From the NCBI RefSeq assembly GCF_028640845.1, contig NC_080540.1:260138958-260202957 (forward strand): a stretch of DNA of 64,000 nt. Direction: 5' to 3'. The stretch's first letter is position 1, and every line of letters starts with the position of its first letter. The stretch is from Ahaetulla prasina (lineage: Eukaryota; Chordata; Lepidosauria; Squamata; Colubridae). Position numbers and translations under genes: made by a program. The notes beneath the pieces were generated by a model. It was not told the origin of the DNA. It worked only from the letters and a program-made list of their open reading frames with translations, and did no database searches. Below, in pieces: positions 49,901-53,070 of this stretch.

Positions 49901-50735
49901 TTGGGTTAGCAGTGTATTGAAACACAAAAATGTTTTGGTATTTCTGGATTTTAGCTGAAACAAAATTCAGAGATCCCAGAATGATTTTACAGGGCTAGTA
50001 GAACAATGCTGAGGTAACCCTAATCCTGAGGTAACCCTAACCCTAACCCTTTGCTTCTGAGTGGCCATGTTACCCTTTCATCTCAAGGCCTTCCTTTTGC
50101 TCCTCTGCCTCGCCCCCACAACTACTGCTGCTGAAGTCCCAGTGTAACAGATCCTATAGGCCTTCCCATCTTCCTCATCTCTTCCTTCTCTCTCCAGTTC
50201 CTCTTAGTTGCTGCTAATGTATCCACTTTTGCACCTCTTGGTTATTACAGTTCAAACTCCAAGCAATAGCTTGCCCCATTGGCTTAGCGCTTAACCCTAG
50301 CACTTTCCCTGCCTCTCCCAAGCCGCTGTTGCTGCTGCCTACATGTGCCCTTAACAATGAAATCCTCACTCTTTGGCCTTTCTTTTTCCCCACTCCCACA
50401 CTCCTGAGCCCAGTTTCATTCTGTATATAGTCCAAACATCTGAAAGATGGGTGTTTCAGAGCAGGTCCAGAGCACCTTAAAGCAGCAATCCCCTGCATGG
50501 AATCGTTTGGCTCAGAAGGATTTTGCAATCCCTGTGTACAACCAACTGGCCTATTTAGCTTGTGATTGATTAGTAAATGTAAACATCCTTAACAATCTTA
50601 CACTCTGAGATATTCACATTAATGCATTTTTTTTCTGCTTTCCCAATACTGCAGGCTCTTACAGCAAATGCCAAAGCTAATGGAGATATTCGAGTTTTGG
50701 AATTAGACAAGAAACTCTCCGCAGCAGCCTCCTAG
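2479..50735 (+). CDS. SKIC3: SKIC3 (TTC37), SKI complex tetratricopeptide scaffold; complete coding region in 40 coding exons
   Basis: SKIC3 is the large TPR scaffold that holds the SKIC2 helicase and SKIC8 together. The SKI complex works in the cytosol, extracts mRNA (including from stalled ribosomes) and feeds it to the RNA exosome for 3'-to-5' decay; loss in humans causes trichohepatoenteric syndrome. The protein starts [20 protein letters not shown] and ends in KLSAAAS, matching vertebrate SKIC3 along its length. Coding exons 2-41: 2479-2568, 3478-3621, 4845-4936, 5789-5864, 7491-7631, 9847-9945, 10024-10132, 10904-11044, 11420-11521, 12084-12223, 14661-14747, 14842-14945, 15579-15705, 16229-16408, 17885-18009, 19006-19259, 19785-19887, 20542-20718, 23728-23872, 24015-24093, 24187-24248, 24334-24390, 26470-26538, 27106-27180, 27373-27514, 28810-28903, 31470-31547, 32430-32554, 33181-33304, 34894-35115, 35963-36035, 39069-39122, 39234-39330, 39859-39987, 41403-41524, 42293-42451, 46883-47035, 47820-47950, 48660-48783, 50655-50735. 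The sum is 4,686 nt (1,561 residues plus TAG; human about 1,564). All introns are GT-AG. Exons 18 and 19 have a second copy (21476-21578, 22233-22409) that cannot be included in frame. Confidence 0.96.
2832..2930 (+). repeat. Retroposon 3' end fragment with ACCGCCCT...AGGGCGG hairpin
   Basis: A TTTA-rich run is followed by the phrase ACCGCCCTTCTCCCGAAGG and CTCAGGGCGG, a short inverted repeat seen in a very common squamate LINE/SINE 3' end. The same phrase occurs in reverse at 31317-31350 and in degraded form near 14425. Confidence 0.55.
3478..3621 (+). CDS. SKIC3: SKIC3 coding exon 3 (residues 31-78)
   Basis: Encodes the first clear [21 protein letters not shown], then the [10 protein letters not shown] second helix. 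Phase 0 at both ends; donor GTATAT. Confidence 0.96.
4055..4660. mobile_element. Degenerate mariner-like non-autonomous element
   Basis: Begins with a CTCAGTTTACA / CAGTGACTGTTCATAATTATGGCACTGAAAAA-type segment and ends AGTACCTGTA. The same sequence family occurs at 16620-16978 with readable terminal repeats. Ends are approximate. The frame at 4178-4549 lies inside it and is not a gene. Confidence 0.5.
4845..4936 (+). CDS. SKIC3: SKIC3 coding exon 4 (residues 79-109)
   Basis: Encodes [18 protein letters not shown] and the following helix. Ends in phase 2 with donor GTAAGA; the split codon (AA+C) is completed in exon 5. Confidence 0.95.
5078..5123. repeat. (CT)n microsatellite
   Basis: Near-perfect CT dinucleotide run in SKIC3 intron 4. 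Confidence 0.95.
5390..5530 (-). mobile_element. tRNA-derived SINE, reverse orientation
   Basis: On the minus strand it starts GGTGGCTCAGTGATTAAGAT (tRNA-like A box) and has GGTTCGAGATCC (B box) about 40 bp later, followed by a SINE body. A related fragment lies at 36285-36375. Confidence 0.65.
5571..5660 (-). mobile_element. Squamate SINE fragment
   Basis: Matches the 3' half of the fuller element at 24525-24770 (TAGCAATAACACTTAGACTT and CTCTCTAAGCGGTTTACAGA). Confidence 0.6.
5789..5864 (+). CDS. SKIC3: SKIC3 coding exon 5 (residues 109-134)
   Basis: Encodes [19 protein letters not shown], matching the QKWCDVCKKLVDLY segment of other vertebrates. Donor GTTAGT. Confidence 0.95.
5865..7490 (+). 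other. SKIC3 intron 5, nothing recognised
   Basis: AT-rich intronic sequence. I see no named repeat, no conserved reading frame and no RNA gene here. Confidence 0.5.
7491..7631 (+). CDS. SKIC3: SKIC3 coding exon 6 (residues 135-181)
   Basis: Encodes [20 protein letters not shown] and a Leu/Glu-rich helix. Phase 0 at both ends; donor GTAAGC. Confidence 0.94.
8197..8900 (-). mobile_element. Solo LTR of an endogenous retroelement, minus strand
   Basis: Read on the minus strand, the stretch has a TATAAAAAGG core promoter (8388-8379), then AATAAA (8282-8277), then about 80 bp ending in TTACA at 8197. This is the U3-R-U5 layout of an LTR. A degenerate tandem repeat at 8745-8885 would lie in U3. 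No gag or pol reading frame adjoins it, so it looks like a solo LTR left by recombination. The 5' end and the target duplication were not found. Inferred from layout alone. Confidence 0.55.
8745..8885. repeat. Degenerate minisatellite
   Basis: Four or so imperfect copies of a unit of about 33 bp built on GATACAAATATAAAGGCATA and ATATATGT. It gives a short repetitive frame (8700-8915) that is not a gene. Confidence 0.75.
9070..9138. mobile_element. hAT-like MITE, 69 bp, perfect 8-bp target duplication
   Basis: Ends are CAGGGG and CACCCCTG. CTTTAAAG flanks it at 9062-9069 and 9139-9146. The internal phrase GGAGTTGAAGTCCACAAGTC is shared with 40183-40317. Confidence 0.85.
9847..9945 (+). CDS. 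SKIC3: SKIC3 coding exon 7 (residues 182-214)
   Basis: Encodes [20 protein letters not shown] and following residues. Only the exon 7/8 boundary matches closely; this is one of the more variable parts of the family. Donor GTAAGA. Confidence 0.9.
10024..10132 (+). CDS. SKIC3: SKIC3 coding exon 8 (residues 215-251)
   Basis: Encodes [20 protein letters not shown] and [14 protein letters not shown], clearly related to the vertebrate sequence. The intron before it is only 78 bp. Ends in phase 1. Confidence 0.95.
10420..10753. mobile_element. hAT-like MITE (CAGAGGTGGGTTTCA family)
   Basis: Starts CAGAGGTGGGTTTCAGCAGG and ends TTGAAACCCACCACCG, an imperfect terminal inverted repeat. The target duplication has decayed (five of eight bases match). 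Internal near-repeat of GTGGGGTGGGAATGGAGATT. Confidence 0.75.
10904..11044 (+). CDS. SKIC3: SKIC3 coding exon 9 (residues 251-298)
   Basis: Encodes [20 protein letters not shown] and a TPR helix pair. Phase 1 at both ends; donor GTAAGT. Confidence 0.94.
11420..11521 (+). CDS. SKIC3: SKIC3 coding exon 10 (residues 298-332)
   Basis: Encodes a divergent TPR containing [20 protein letters not shown], equivalent to the KMHRPKEA segment of mammals. Phase 1 at both ends. Confidence 0.93.
12084..12223 (+). CDS. SKIC3: SKIC3 coding exon 11 (residues 332-378)
   Basis: Encodes [20 protein letters not shown] and [10 protein letters not shown]. Enters in phase 1 and leaves in phase 0; donor GTATGT. Confidence 0.92.
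13287..13745. mobile_element. DNA transposon remnant with GTATAAGATGCACC ends
   Basis: Starts GGAGTATAAGATGCACCTTA and ends GGTGCGTCTTATACGC, which are inverted copies of each other. An inner GGACTATAAGATGCACCCTG repeats the end. The body holds about three copies of a ~31-bp unit CTGTTTGGGGGCTTTTTTTC (13540-13612), the source of repetitive frames on both strands. Confidence 0.7.
14661..14747 (+). CDS. SKIC3: SKIC3 coding exon 12 (residues 379-407)
   Basis: Encodes [20 protein letters not shown] and KDFTDEALK, a TPR first helix. Phase 0 at both ends. Confidence 0.93.
14842..14945 (+). CDS. SKIC3: SKIC3 coding exon 13 (residues 408-442)
   Basis: Encodes [20 protein letters not shown], matching YPDLAEVHALEALIHF of human. 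The donor GTACAT at 14946 lies directly against the start of a LINE fragment, and the exon frame stays open into it as far as 15069. Confidence 0.94.
14950..15445 (+). mobile_element. CR1/L3-clade LINE 3' end
   Basis: Carries the end of a LINE ORF2 ([33 protein letters not shown], and after a frame break DSFFLNAF) then a 3' UTR ending CACACTTGGCCAATAAAG. It begins directly beside the exon 13 donor. Family assigned from the C-terminal motif and from the tail that follows. Confidence 0.8.
15446..15525. repeat. (ATTCT)16 microsatellite seeded by the LINE tail
   Basis: Sixteen uninterrupted ATTCT units. The complement is a rotation of AATAG, the pentamer known to be spread by the 3' tails of snake CR1 LINEs. 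Confidence 0.95.
15579..15705 (+). CDS. SKIC3: SKIC3 coding exon 14 (residues 442-484)
   Basis: Encodes [20 protein letters not shown] and [20 protein letters not shown], nearly identical to other vertebrates. The acceptor lies about 50 bp after the (ATTCT)n tract. Confidence 0.96.
16229..16408 (+). CDS. SKIC3: SKIC3 coding exon 15 (residues 485-544)
   Basis: Encodes [20 protein letters not shown] and [18 protein letters not shown], a canonical TPR. Sixty codons, phase 0 at both ends; donor GTACAG. Confidence 0.96.
16620..16978. mobile_element. Mariner-like MITE with TA target duplication
   Basis: Starts CAGGTAGTCTTTAACTTACA and ends in the inverse of CAAGGTAGTCCTCAACTTAT, flanked by TA on both sides. 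Fragments of the same family lie at 4055-4660, 25150-25300, 32904-33020, 35515-35590, 40530-40800 and 59610-59790. Confidence 0.75.
17885..18009 (+). CDS. SKIC3: SKIC3 coding exon 16 (residues 545-586)
   Basis: Encodes [20 protein letters not shown] and [20 protein letters not shown], very close to human. Ends in phase 2; donor GTAAGA. Confidence 0.96.
18244..18362. mobile_element. hAT-like MITE, 119 bp
   Basis: Starts CAGGGGTGGCAAAGTC and ends TTTAACAGCCCTG. Flanks ATCTGGGC and ATCTTGGC match at seven of eight bases. Same family as 20128-20244. Confidence 0.8.
19006..19259 (+). CDS. SKIC3: SKIC3 coding exon 17 (residues 586-671)
   Basis: The longest coding exon. It encodes two tandem canonical TPRs, including [20 protein letters not shown] with the W-LG-Y-A pattern. 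Ends in phase 1 before the duplicated segment. Confidence 0.97.
19785..19887 (+). CDS. SKIC3: SKIC3 coding exon 18, first copy (residues 671-705)
   Basis: Encodes [20 protein letters not shown], matching human [20 protein letters not shown]. Enters in phase 1 and leaves in phase 2. An identical exon with identical splice sites lies 1,691 bp downstream. Confidence 0.96.
20128..20244. mobile_element. hAT-like MITE, 117 bp, perfect target duplication
   Basis: Starts CAGGGCTGTCAAGTTCG, ends TTCGATACCCCTG, flanked by CTCTAACA on both sides. Carried along in the tandem duplication (second copy at 21819-21935). Confidence 0.88.
20542..20718 (+). CDS. SKIC3: SKIC3 coding exon 19, first copy (residues 705-764)
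   Basis: Encodes [18 protein letters not shown] and a Gly/Phe-rich stretch ending LLSLGGR. Phase 2 at both ends. Its exact duplicate lies at 22233-22409. Confidence 0.96.
20965..21387. mobile_element. hAT-like MITE, 423 bp, perfect target duplication
   Basis: Starts CAGGGGGCCTCAAACTT, ends TACTTTGAATTCCCTG, flanked by ATTAAGAG at 20957-20964 and 21388-21395. GC-rich body with a GT run. Confidence 0.88.
21476..21578 (+). CDS. SKIC3: Second copy of SKIC3 exon 18
   Basis: All 103 bases and both flanking splice signals are identical to 19785-19887. Exon 19 copy 1 ends in phase 2, but this exon needs phase 1, so splicing the two together shifts the frame and gives TAA 15 codons later. It can be used only in place of the first copy, not in addition to it. 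Confidence 0.9.
22233..22409 (+). CDS. SKIC3: Second copy of SKIC3 exon 19
   Basis: All 177 bases are identical to 20542-20718, with the same acceptor and donor. It can join exon 18 (either copy) to exon 20 in frame. Which copy is used cannot be told from the sequence, since the protein would be the same. Confidence 0.9.
22656..23121. mobile_element. Second copy of the 423-bp hAT-like MITE (466 bp)
   Basis: The duplicate of 20965-21387. It is longer because of a ~30-bp segment between two TTTTTGGCCT repeats, a longer GT run, a longer G run and many single extra bases in homopolymers. Confidence 0.88.
23728..23872 (+). CDS. SKIC3: SKIC3 coding exon 20 (residues 764-812)
   Basis: Encodes [20 protein letters not shown] and NYYNQVQHL, closely matching human. 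Its single leading base completes the phase-2 codon from exon 19. Confidence 0.96.
24015..24093 (+). CDS. SKIC3: SKIC3 coding exon 21 (residues 813-839)
   Basis: Encodes [20 protein letters not shown] and VVACCK. The intron before it is 142 bp. Ends in phase 1; donor GTAGGT. Confidence 0.96.
24187..24248 (+). CDS. SKIC3: SKIC3 coding exon 22 (residues 839-859)
   Basis: Encodes [21 protein letters not shown] short exon between introns of 93 and 85 bp; donor GTAAGT. Confidence 0.95.
24334..24390 (+). CDS. SKIC3: SKIC3 coding exon 23 (residues 860-878)
   Basis: Encodes [19 protein letters not shown], a TPR first helix. Phase 0 at both ends. Confidence 0.95.
24525..24770 (-). mobile_element. 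tRNA-derived squamate SINE, nearly full length
   Basis: On the minus strand it begins AGAGGTGGTGCAGTGGTTAG (A box), has GTTCAAATCTC (B box), then AAGGTTGACTCAGCCTTCCA and CTCTGTAAACCGCTTAGAGA. This is the abundant snake/lizard SINE. Fragments also at 5571-5660 and 30077-30150. Confidence 0.8.
26135..26375 (+). mobile_element. tRNA-derived SINE with CORE-like body
   Basis: TTACTGGTTAAGGCAACAGG (A box) and GAGTTCAAGTCCC (B box), then AGCTGGGTGACCTTGGGCCA, which resembles the CORE-SINE/MIR body, and an AATAAA-rich end. Confidence 0.7.
26470..26538 (+). CDS. SKIC3: SKIC3 coding exon 24 (residues 879-901)
   Basis: Encodes [20 protein letters not shown], the second helix of the TPR begun in exon 23. 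Phase 0 at both ends; donor GTAGAG. Confidence 0.95.
27106..27180 (+). CDS. SKIC3: SKIC3 coding exon 25 (residues 902-926)
   Basis: Encodes [20 protein letters not shown] and ELSMH, almost identical to mammals. Phase 0 at both ends. Confidence 0.96.
27373..27514 (+). CDS. SKIC3: SKIC3 coding exon 26 (residues 927-974)
   Basis: Encodes [20 protein letters not shown] and [19 protein letters not shown]. Ends in phase 1; donor GTAACT. Confidence 0.96.
27590..27760. repeat. SINE-like relic
   Basis: Contains AACCCTGTGAGGTGAGTTGGGC, GGCCCAAAGTCAACCAGGTG and related text typical of old CORE-type SINEs. Related relics at 24830-24990 and 39530-39680. Confidence 0.45.
27975..28207. mobile_element. 5'-truncated hAT-like MITE of the GGTGGG family
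   Basis: Contains the family's GTTCGGAAAACCGGTAACAG and GTGGGGTGGGAATGGAGATT segments and ends AATTGAATTTCACCACTA. The 5' terminal repeat is damaged. Confidence 0.6.
28810..28903 (+). CDS. SKIC3: SKIC3 coding exon 27 (residues 974-1005)
   Basis: Encodes [20 protein letters not shown] and [11 protein letters not shown]. Ends in phase 2; donor GTAACC. Confidence 0.96.
29450..30067 (-). pseudogene. L1-type LINE ORF2 C-terminal remnant
   Basis: The minus strand encodes [16 protein letters not shown] and later [20 protein letters not shown], the C-terminal cysteine motif of L1 ORF2, then a 3' part with stops. Decayed and without function here. Confidence 0.7.
30509..30753. mobile_element. Mariner-like MITE
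   Basis: Starts CAGTAGTATCTTGGTACTCA after TA and ends with the inverse of ACTGGTACCTTGGTACTAAT. TTGGTACTCA-type phrases repeat inside. Confidence 0.6.
30790..31250 (-). pseudogene. L1-type LINE ORF2 remnant, upstream piece
   Basis: Minus-strand frames give [20 protein letters not shown] and [17 protein letters not shown], typical of the region before the C-terminus of L1 ORF2. With 29450-30067 it is probably one element split by later insertions. Confidence 0.6.
31308..31368 (-). repeat. Retroposon 3' end fragment with GCCGCCCTGAG hairpin
   Basis: TAAGCCGCCCTGAGTCTTCG and GAAGGGCGGGTATAAATGTA, reverse of the element at 2832-2930, ending in an A run. Confidence 0.55.
31470..31547 (+). CDS. 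SKIC3: SKIC3 coding exon 28 (residues 1005-1031)
   Basis: Encodes [20 protein letters not shown] and YGRSL. Phase 2 at both ends; donor GTAAGT. Confidence 0.94.
31640..31792. mobile_element. hAT-like MITE, 153 bp, perfect target duplication
   Basis: Starts CAGGGGTCCCAAACCCCCAG; the far end GGTTGGGGATCAATA is a decayed inverse of it. Flanks are both TCTTAAAG (31632-31639 and 31793-31800). Confidence 0.8.
32430..32554 (+). CDS. SKIC3: SKIC3 coding exon 29 (residues 1031-1073)
   Basis: Encodes [20 protein letters not shown] and [15 protein letters not shown] helix sequence, a TPR pair. Ends in phase 1. Confidence 0.94.
32904..33130. repeat. Mariner-like MITE 5' part with a GT-rich microsatellite
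   Basis: Starts CAGGTAGCCCTTGATTTACA, then the TTCAGTGACTGTTCATAATT segment shared with 4055. A (GT)n/(GTAT)n run lies at 33074-33102. Confidence 0.55.
33181..33304 (+). CDS. SKIC3: SKIC3 coding exon 30 (residues 1073-1114)
   Basis: Encodes [20 protein letters not shown] and [20 protein letters not shown], matching human closely. Ends in phase 2; donor GTAAGG. Confidence 0.96.
33305..34893 (+). other. SKIC3 intron 30, nothing recognised
   Basis: AT-rich sequence; no repeat end or coding frame that I can name. Confidence 0.45.
34894..35115 (+). CDS. SKIC3: SKIC3 coding exon 31 (residues 1114-1188)
   Basis: Encodes [20 protein letters not shown] and [20 protein letters not shown]. 222 bp, phase 2 at both ends; donor GTATGT. 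Confidence 0.96.
35963..36035 (+). CDS. SKIC3: SKIC3 coding exon 32 (residues 1188-1212)
   Basis: Encodes [20 protein letters not shown], equivalent to [15 protein letters not shown] of human. The acceptor tract before the AG is weak in pyrimidines (CTCTTACCTAAG). Confidence 0.92.
36285..36375 (-). mobile_element. tRNA-derived SINE fragment
   Basis: Shares ACATGCTTTCAAACTGGTAGG and CTAGGGATTCAAACC with the SINE at 5390-5530; the A-box end has been lost. Confidence 0.5.
36500..37700 (-). pseudogene. LINE ORF1-like remnant with coiled coil
   Basis: The minus strand encodes a Glu/Lys-rich coiled coil ([15 protein letters not shown] near 37510) and, after stops, [20 protein letters not shown] and [20 protein letters not shown]. 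The first half looks like the coiled coil of an L1-type ORF1. Interrupted by stops, so non-functional. The AT-rich part at 36500-37200 contains two related sub-blocks (36690-36800 and 37055-37165). Confidence 0.55.
38354..38491. mobile_element. hAT-like MITE, 138 bp, perfect target duplication
   Basis: Starts CAATGGTGGGATTCAAAT and ends GAATCCCACCACTG; flanked by GCTATAAT on both sides (38346-38353, 38492-38499). Confidence 0.9.
39069..39122 (+). CDS. SKIC3: SKIC3 coding exon 33 (residues 1213-1230)
   Basis: Encodes [18 protein letters not shown], an 18-residue exon matching GGVVAGNVAHILDSNHGK of human. Phase 0 at both ends. Confidence 0.95.
39234..39330 (+). CDS. SKIC3: SKIC3 coding exon 34 (residues 1231-1263)
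   Basis: Encodes [20 protein letters not shown] and [10 protein letters not shown] few residues shorter than the mammalian segment. Donor GTGACA; the exon frame stays open into the intron up to 39371. Confidence 0.93.
39859..39987 (+). CDS. SKIC3: SKIC3 coding exon 35 (residues 1263-1306)
   Basis: Encodes [20 protein letters not shown] and an Asn/Lys-rich linker that is poorly conserved. Phase 1 at both ends. Confidence 0.93.
40183..40317. mobile_element. hAT-like MITE, 135-bp near-perfect hairpin
   Basis: The two halves are almost exact inverted copies, from CAGGGCTCTCCAACCTTGGT to its complement. Flanks CTTTAAAG and CTTTAAAC match at seven of eight bases. Because it is a palindrome both strands show the same short frame ([11 protein letters not shown]), which is not a gene. 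Confidence 0.9.
41403..41524 (+). CDS. SKIC3: SKIC3 coding exon 36 (residues 1306-1346)
   Basis: Encodes [20 protein letters not shown] and AEALCEK, matching [20 protein letters not shown]. Ends in phase 0. Confidence 0.94.
42293..42451 (+). CDS. SKIC3: SKIC3 coding exon 37 (residues 1347-1399)
   Basis: Encodes [20 protein letters not shown] and [15 protein letters not shown]. Phase 0 at both ends; donor GTAAGT. Confidence 0.96.
42676..42935. mobile_element. hAT-like MITE, 260 bp, perfect target duplication
   Basis: Starts CAGTGGTGGAATTCAA, flanked by ATTTGAAT at 42668-42675 and 42936-42943. Same family as 10420, 38354 and 59163. Confidence 0.88.
43547..43588. repeat. (ATGT)n microsatellite
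   Basis: About ten ATGT units, directly left of the large inverted repeat. Confidence 0.95.
43597..43877. repeat. Large inverted repeat, 134-bp arms and 14-bp spacer
   Basis: Left arm 43597-43730 and right arm 43745-43877 are near-perfect complements with a few mismatches; the spacer is CAAAACCCCCACTA. Each arm carries CTGAAGA, a 6-bp stem with loop TGAGAC, and GAAAC (43805-43838 in the right arm), resembling a hammerhead core. It lies between ATGT and AC microsatellites. Looks like two head-to-head ends of one retroelement family. Confidence 0.9.
43895..43937. repeat. (AC)n microsatellite
   Basis: About 21 AC units, right of the large inverted repeat. Confidence 0.95.
44780..44950 (+). mobile_element. 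BovB-type LINE/SINE 3' tail
   Basis: TCCCTTGGCTAGGAAATGGAG, CCCCAGAGTCAGACACGACTG and the end of the unit match the shared 3' tail of BovB and of the SINEs that use it in squamates. Confidence 0.6.
44985..45460 (+). pseudogene. Non-LTR retrotransposon C-terminal remnant
   Basis: Broken frames resemble a retroelement C-terminal domain ([20 protein letters not shown], then a Cys motif and HIFSSCKK). Stops and shifts throughout. Clade not assigned. The following part to 45890 is open for 128 codons but resembles nothing I can name. Confidence 0.4.
46569..46593. repeat. (TTTA)n microsatellite
   Basis: Short TTTA run in the intron before exon 38. Confidence 0.85.
46883..47035 (+). CDS. SKIC3: SKIC3 coding exon 38 (residues 1400-1450)
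   Basis: Encodes [20 protein letters not shown] and the KSLKLASQ helix, a C-terminal TPR. Phase 0 at both ends. It follows the longest intron of the gene (about 4.4 kb). Confidence 0.96.
47820..47950 (+). CDS. SKIC3: SKIC3 coding exon 39 (residues 1451-1494)
   Basis: Encodes [20 protein letters not shown] and [12 protein letters not shown], nearly identical to human. Ends in phase 2. Confidence 0.96.
48660..48783 (+). CDS. SKIC3: SKIC3 coding exon 40 (residues 1494-1535)
   Basis: Encodes [20 protein letters not shown] and [19 protein letters not shown], highly conserved. Ends in phase 0. Confidence 0.97.
48784..50654 (+). other. SKIC3 intron 40; short telomere-like motif
   Basis: Mostly unremarkable. 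At 50034-50050 there are nearly three CCCTAA-type units in a row, with two more single units just before (50014 and 50024 region). The Cys/Pro-rich part at 50060-50530 may belong to an old repeat; I cannot name it. Confidence 0.5.
50655..50735 (+). CDS. SKIC3: SKIC3 coding exon 41 (residues 1536-1561 and stop)
   Basis: Encodes [20 protein letters not shown] and LSAAAS followed by TAG, matching the vertebrate C-terminus (RALELNQRLSSQ type). Confidence 0.94.
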   Translation, partial: ALTANAKANGDIRVLELDKKLSAAAS

Positions 50736-51180
50736 CACAAACATTAGTTATTGGAATCAGAATAACTTTGGAAGCTTTTGGAAACAGCATCTTTATGACA
50801 GATACCTTGAGTTTAAATCACAACAGTCCAATTTATATTAAAAGGAATCCGTTATTAAACTATCCAGTTGAAATTTTATTGAAGTACTCCTACTGAGATA
50901 TTACAGTGTATGCTAGTGACTTTGGAAAGCACATAGGTTTTGACCTCTGTTCTAGAGTTAAATATGACAGATTTCTGTCTTTGAAACAGAACCTTAATAA
51001 TACGTCCATGTGTTAAATAAACTTAGGACTATGTCTATCTTCATAGTCTGCTAAAACCTTGCTATTTCTGTCCATGTCATTTTTTTTACCATTTAGCAAT
51101 GTATCTTTCTACAGCTTCTCAAGCAAAATAAATAACCTTTGGTGGGCGATGAAACAATAAAATCCATTGAAACATTGTTT
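50736..51180 (+). other. SKIC3: SKIC3 3' UTR with polyadenylation signals
   Basis: AT-rich sequence after the stop codon. AATAAA hexamers lie at 51016-51021, 51127-51132 and 51156-51161, giving plausible 3' ends about 300 or 440 bp past the stop. A longer 3' end is possible. Confidence 0.65.
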
Positions 51181-52404
51181 ACAACTTGTTTACATCTTAC
51201 TCTGCATGCAGAACCTTTTAATTCAGAACTTTATGATTTCATCCAAATATTTATTATTTTCCTGGCTATGTTTAATGTTATGTGTCATGGCTGTCTTTCA
51301 TGGTACAGTTGCAGCAAACCTTTTGATGGGCAGAGCCTAAGTAAAGTAGATTTTCAGTTCTCTATAGTCTCATTCATTACCTTCATTAGAATCCATTTTG
51401 GAAATAAATATTTTTAGTTTAAATTATTCAAAGATGATATGAGGCTATAGTACTTGATGCTTCCTAGATGTTTCAGAATAGAATACTTTCAAACATAGCA
51501 GAAAATAGAGGGCAAGTATGCAGTAGGACATGGTAATAATGACAAATGTTATTTCATTGTTCTTAAATTGTTTTTCATATACAAATGCTGGGCTATAATT
51601 TGGAGCCAAAGGGTGGAGAGGTGGATTTTTATTTCAATTTCAAGCCATTTCTGTGACTTAAAATTCTCTTGTTTTCCATCGCCACCCAACCCACCTACCT
51701 CCACAATAAAACATACCAGAAAAAAAGGGTTAAGTAATATTCCTTCCACATTAAATTCCATTTTTAATTAATTAGATTTATTATATTTACATCCTGTCTG
51801 ACTGCCAACTACTCTAGGAAGGACAGTATGAAAAACATGAGACCTAGTACTCTGACTGAATTGCTCATATTTAACGTTTCTTAAGAATTCTCCACACATG
51901 TATTCTCTTCTTTTTTCCTTCGTAGTGTTTTTTTTATTGATAATGACCATCAGTTTGGTTGTCATTAAAGTGAAATTATATTTGTGTGCTGCTAATCATT
52001 AGATAATTACAGTAAATCTACATTTCATCGAATAAAATAAAATAAATTTCAGTAGAATGAACAGTTCCTTTGAAGAAATGGTTCCTAATTTTATACATTC
52101 ATATTCAGTACTGCCCTTATATCAATTGTAGAACCCACTTTTGACTTAAAGGTTGACAGAATGATTCAGTCTGCATTTTATGAAAACATAAGAATTTTTA
52201 CTGCTTATAAAACCACTTTCTCTATTTGGCTCTACTTTAGTTACTGCTTCTTTTGAACTATGTTCCCCCTTCCTTTATTTGGTTGTTGGATTTGAGAAGG
52301 GAAAAATCAATAAAGGACACCATCTGCCATTGTATTAGAATAATTCTATATAAAAGACAGTTTTTTCCTCCATACGTTAGAAAAGGGTTTATAAGTTTAC
52401 TATT
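51181..52404. other. Intergenic, nothing recognised
   Basis: AT-rich sequence between the SKIC3 3' end and the 650-bp transposon. Could hold a longer SKIC3 3' UTR (AATAAA at about 51403). No coding signal. Confidence 0.5.
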
Positions 52405-52412
52405 ATCTAGCC

Positions 52413-53062
52413 CAAGGGTCAGCAACCCACATCTCTGGAACCACATGTGGCTGTTTTAACTCTCTGCTGTGGCTCTCTCCTTTCATCCCTCTGCTGCGAA
52501 GAGAAGCAGTCAATGCCACTGCTGTTGCCACCTCCATGGTCGGCCTGCCTGCTGCTCTCGTAGCACTTTGTGCAGCACAGTGAAATTTAGTGCGCTTCAC
52601 AATGGGGGAAGATGGGTCCCCTCCTCCTGGAGCCCATTACGACGTGGAGCCACAATGCCACCCTGCCCTACTCACCCTTGGCGGCAGCAGCAGCAGCATT
52701 GGCTGTGGTATGGGGCAGGGCAGTGTCTTGGGGAGGAAAGCAGGTCCCGCATCCAGCGCCAACGAAGGCCGGAAGTAGCCACCTGCTGTTTGCTGCTGCA
52801 GTCTGTCAGGCAGCCAGAGAGAGACAGATTCGGCTCCTTCTGCTCCCCTCTGCCTTGCCCAGTTTTGCAAGGATTCAGTGGACACTGCCTTGTGGGGTCG
52901 TCCCATACTTTGCTTGTCAAGCATCTTTGTGACTTGGGAGTGAGTGACGTTGAATTGCCCACGCCCACCCAGTTACATCAGTTGTTCAATTATTGGCTCC
53001 CGGTTTTTCTGTGGGAAATGGGTCCAAATGGCTCTTTAAGTATTTAAGGTTGCAGACCTCTG
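52413..53062. mobile_element. hAT-like non-autonomous element, 650 bp, perfect target duplication
   Basis: Starts CAAGGGTCAGCAACCCACAT and ends GGTTGCAGACCTCTG, an inverted pair, flanked by ATCTAGCC at 52405-52412 and 53063-53070. The body is GC-rich and CAG/GCA-rich, unlike the surroundings. It contains the longest open frame near here (192 codons, 52469-53047), which is chance. Confidence 0.88.
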
Positions 53063-53070
53063 ATCTAGCC

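Noticed and set aside
50010..50052. Telomere repeat array
   Set aside because: Only a few units; not an array. Kept as a low-interest note only.
52469..53047. 192-codon open frame, the longest single frame in the window
   Set aside because: Lies entirely inside a hAT-like element with perfect target duplication; overlapping frames on both strands are also open, as expected from GC-rich sequence.
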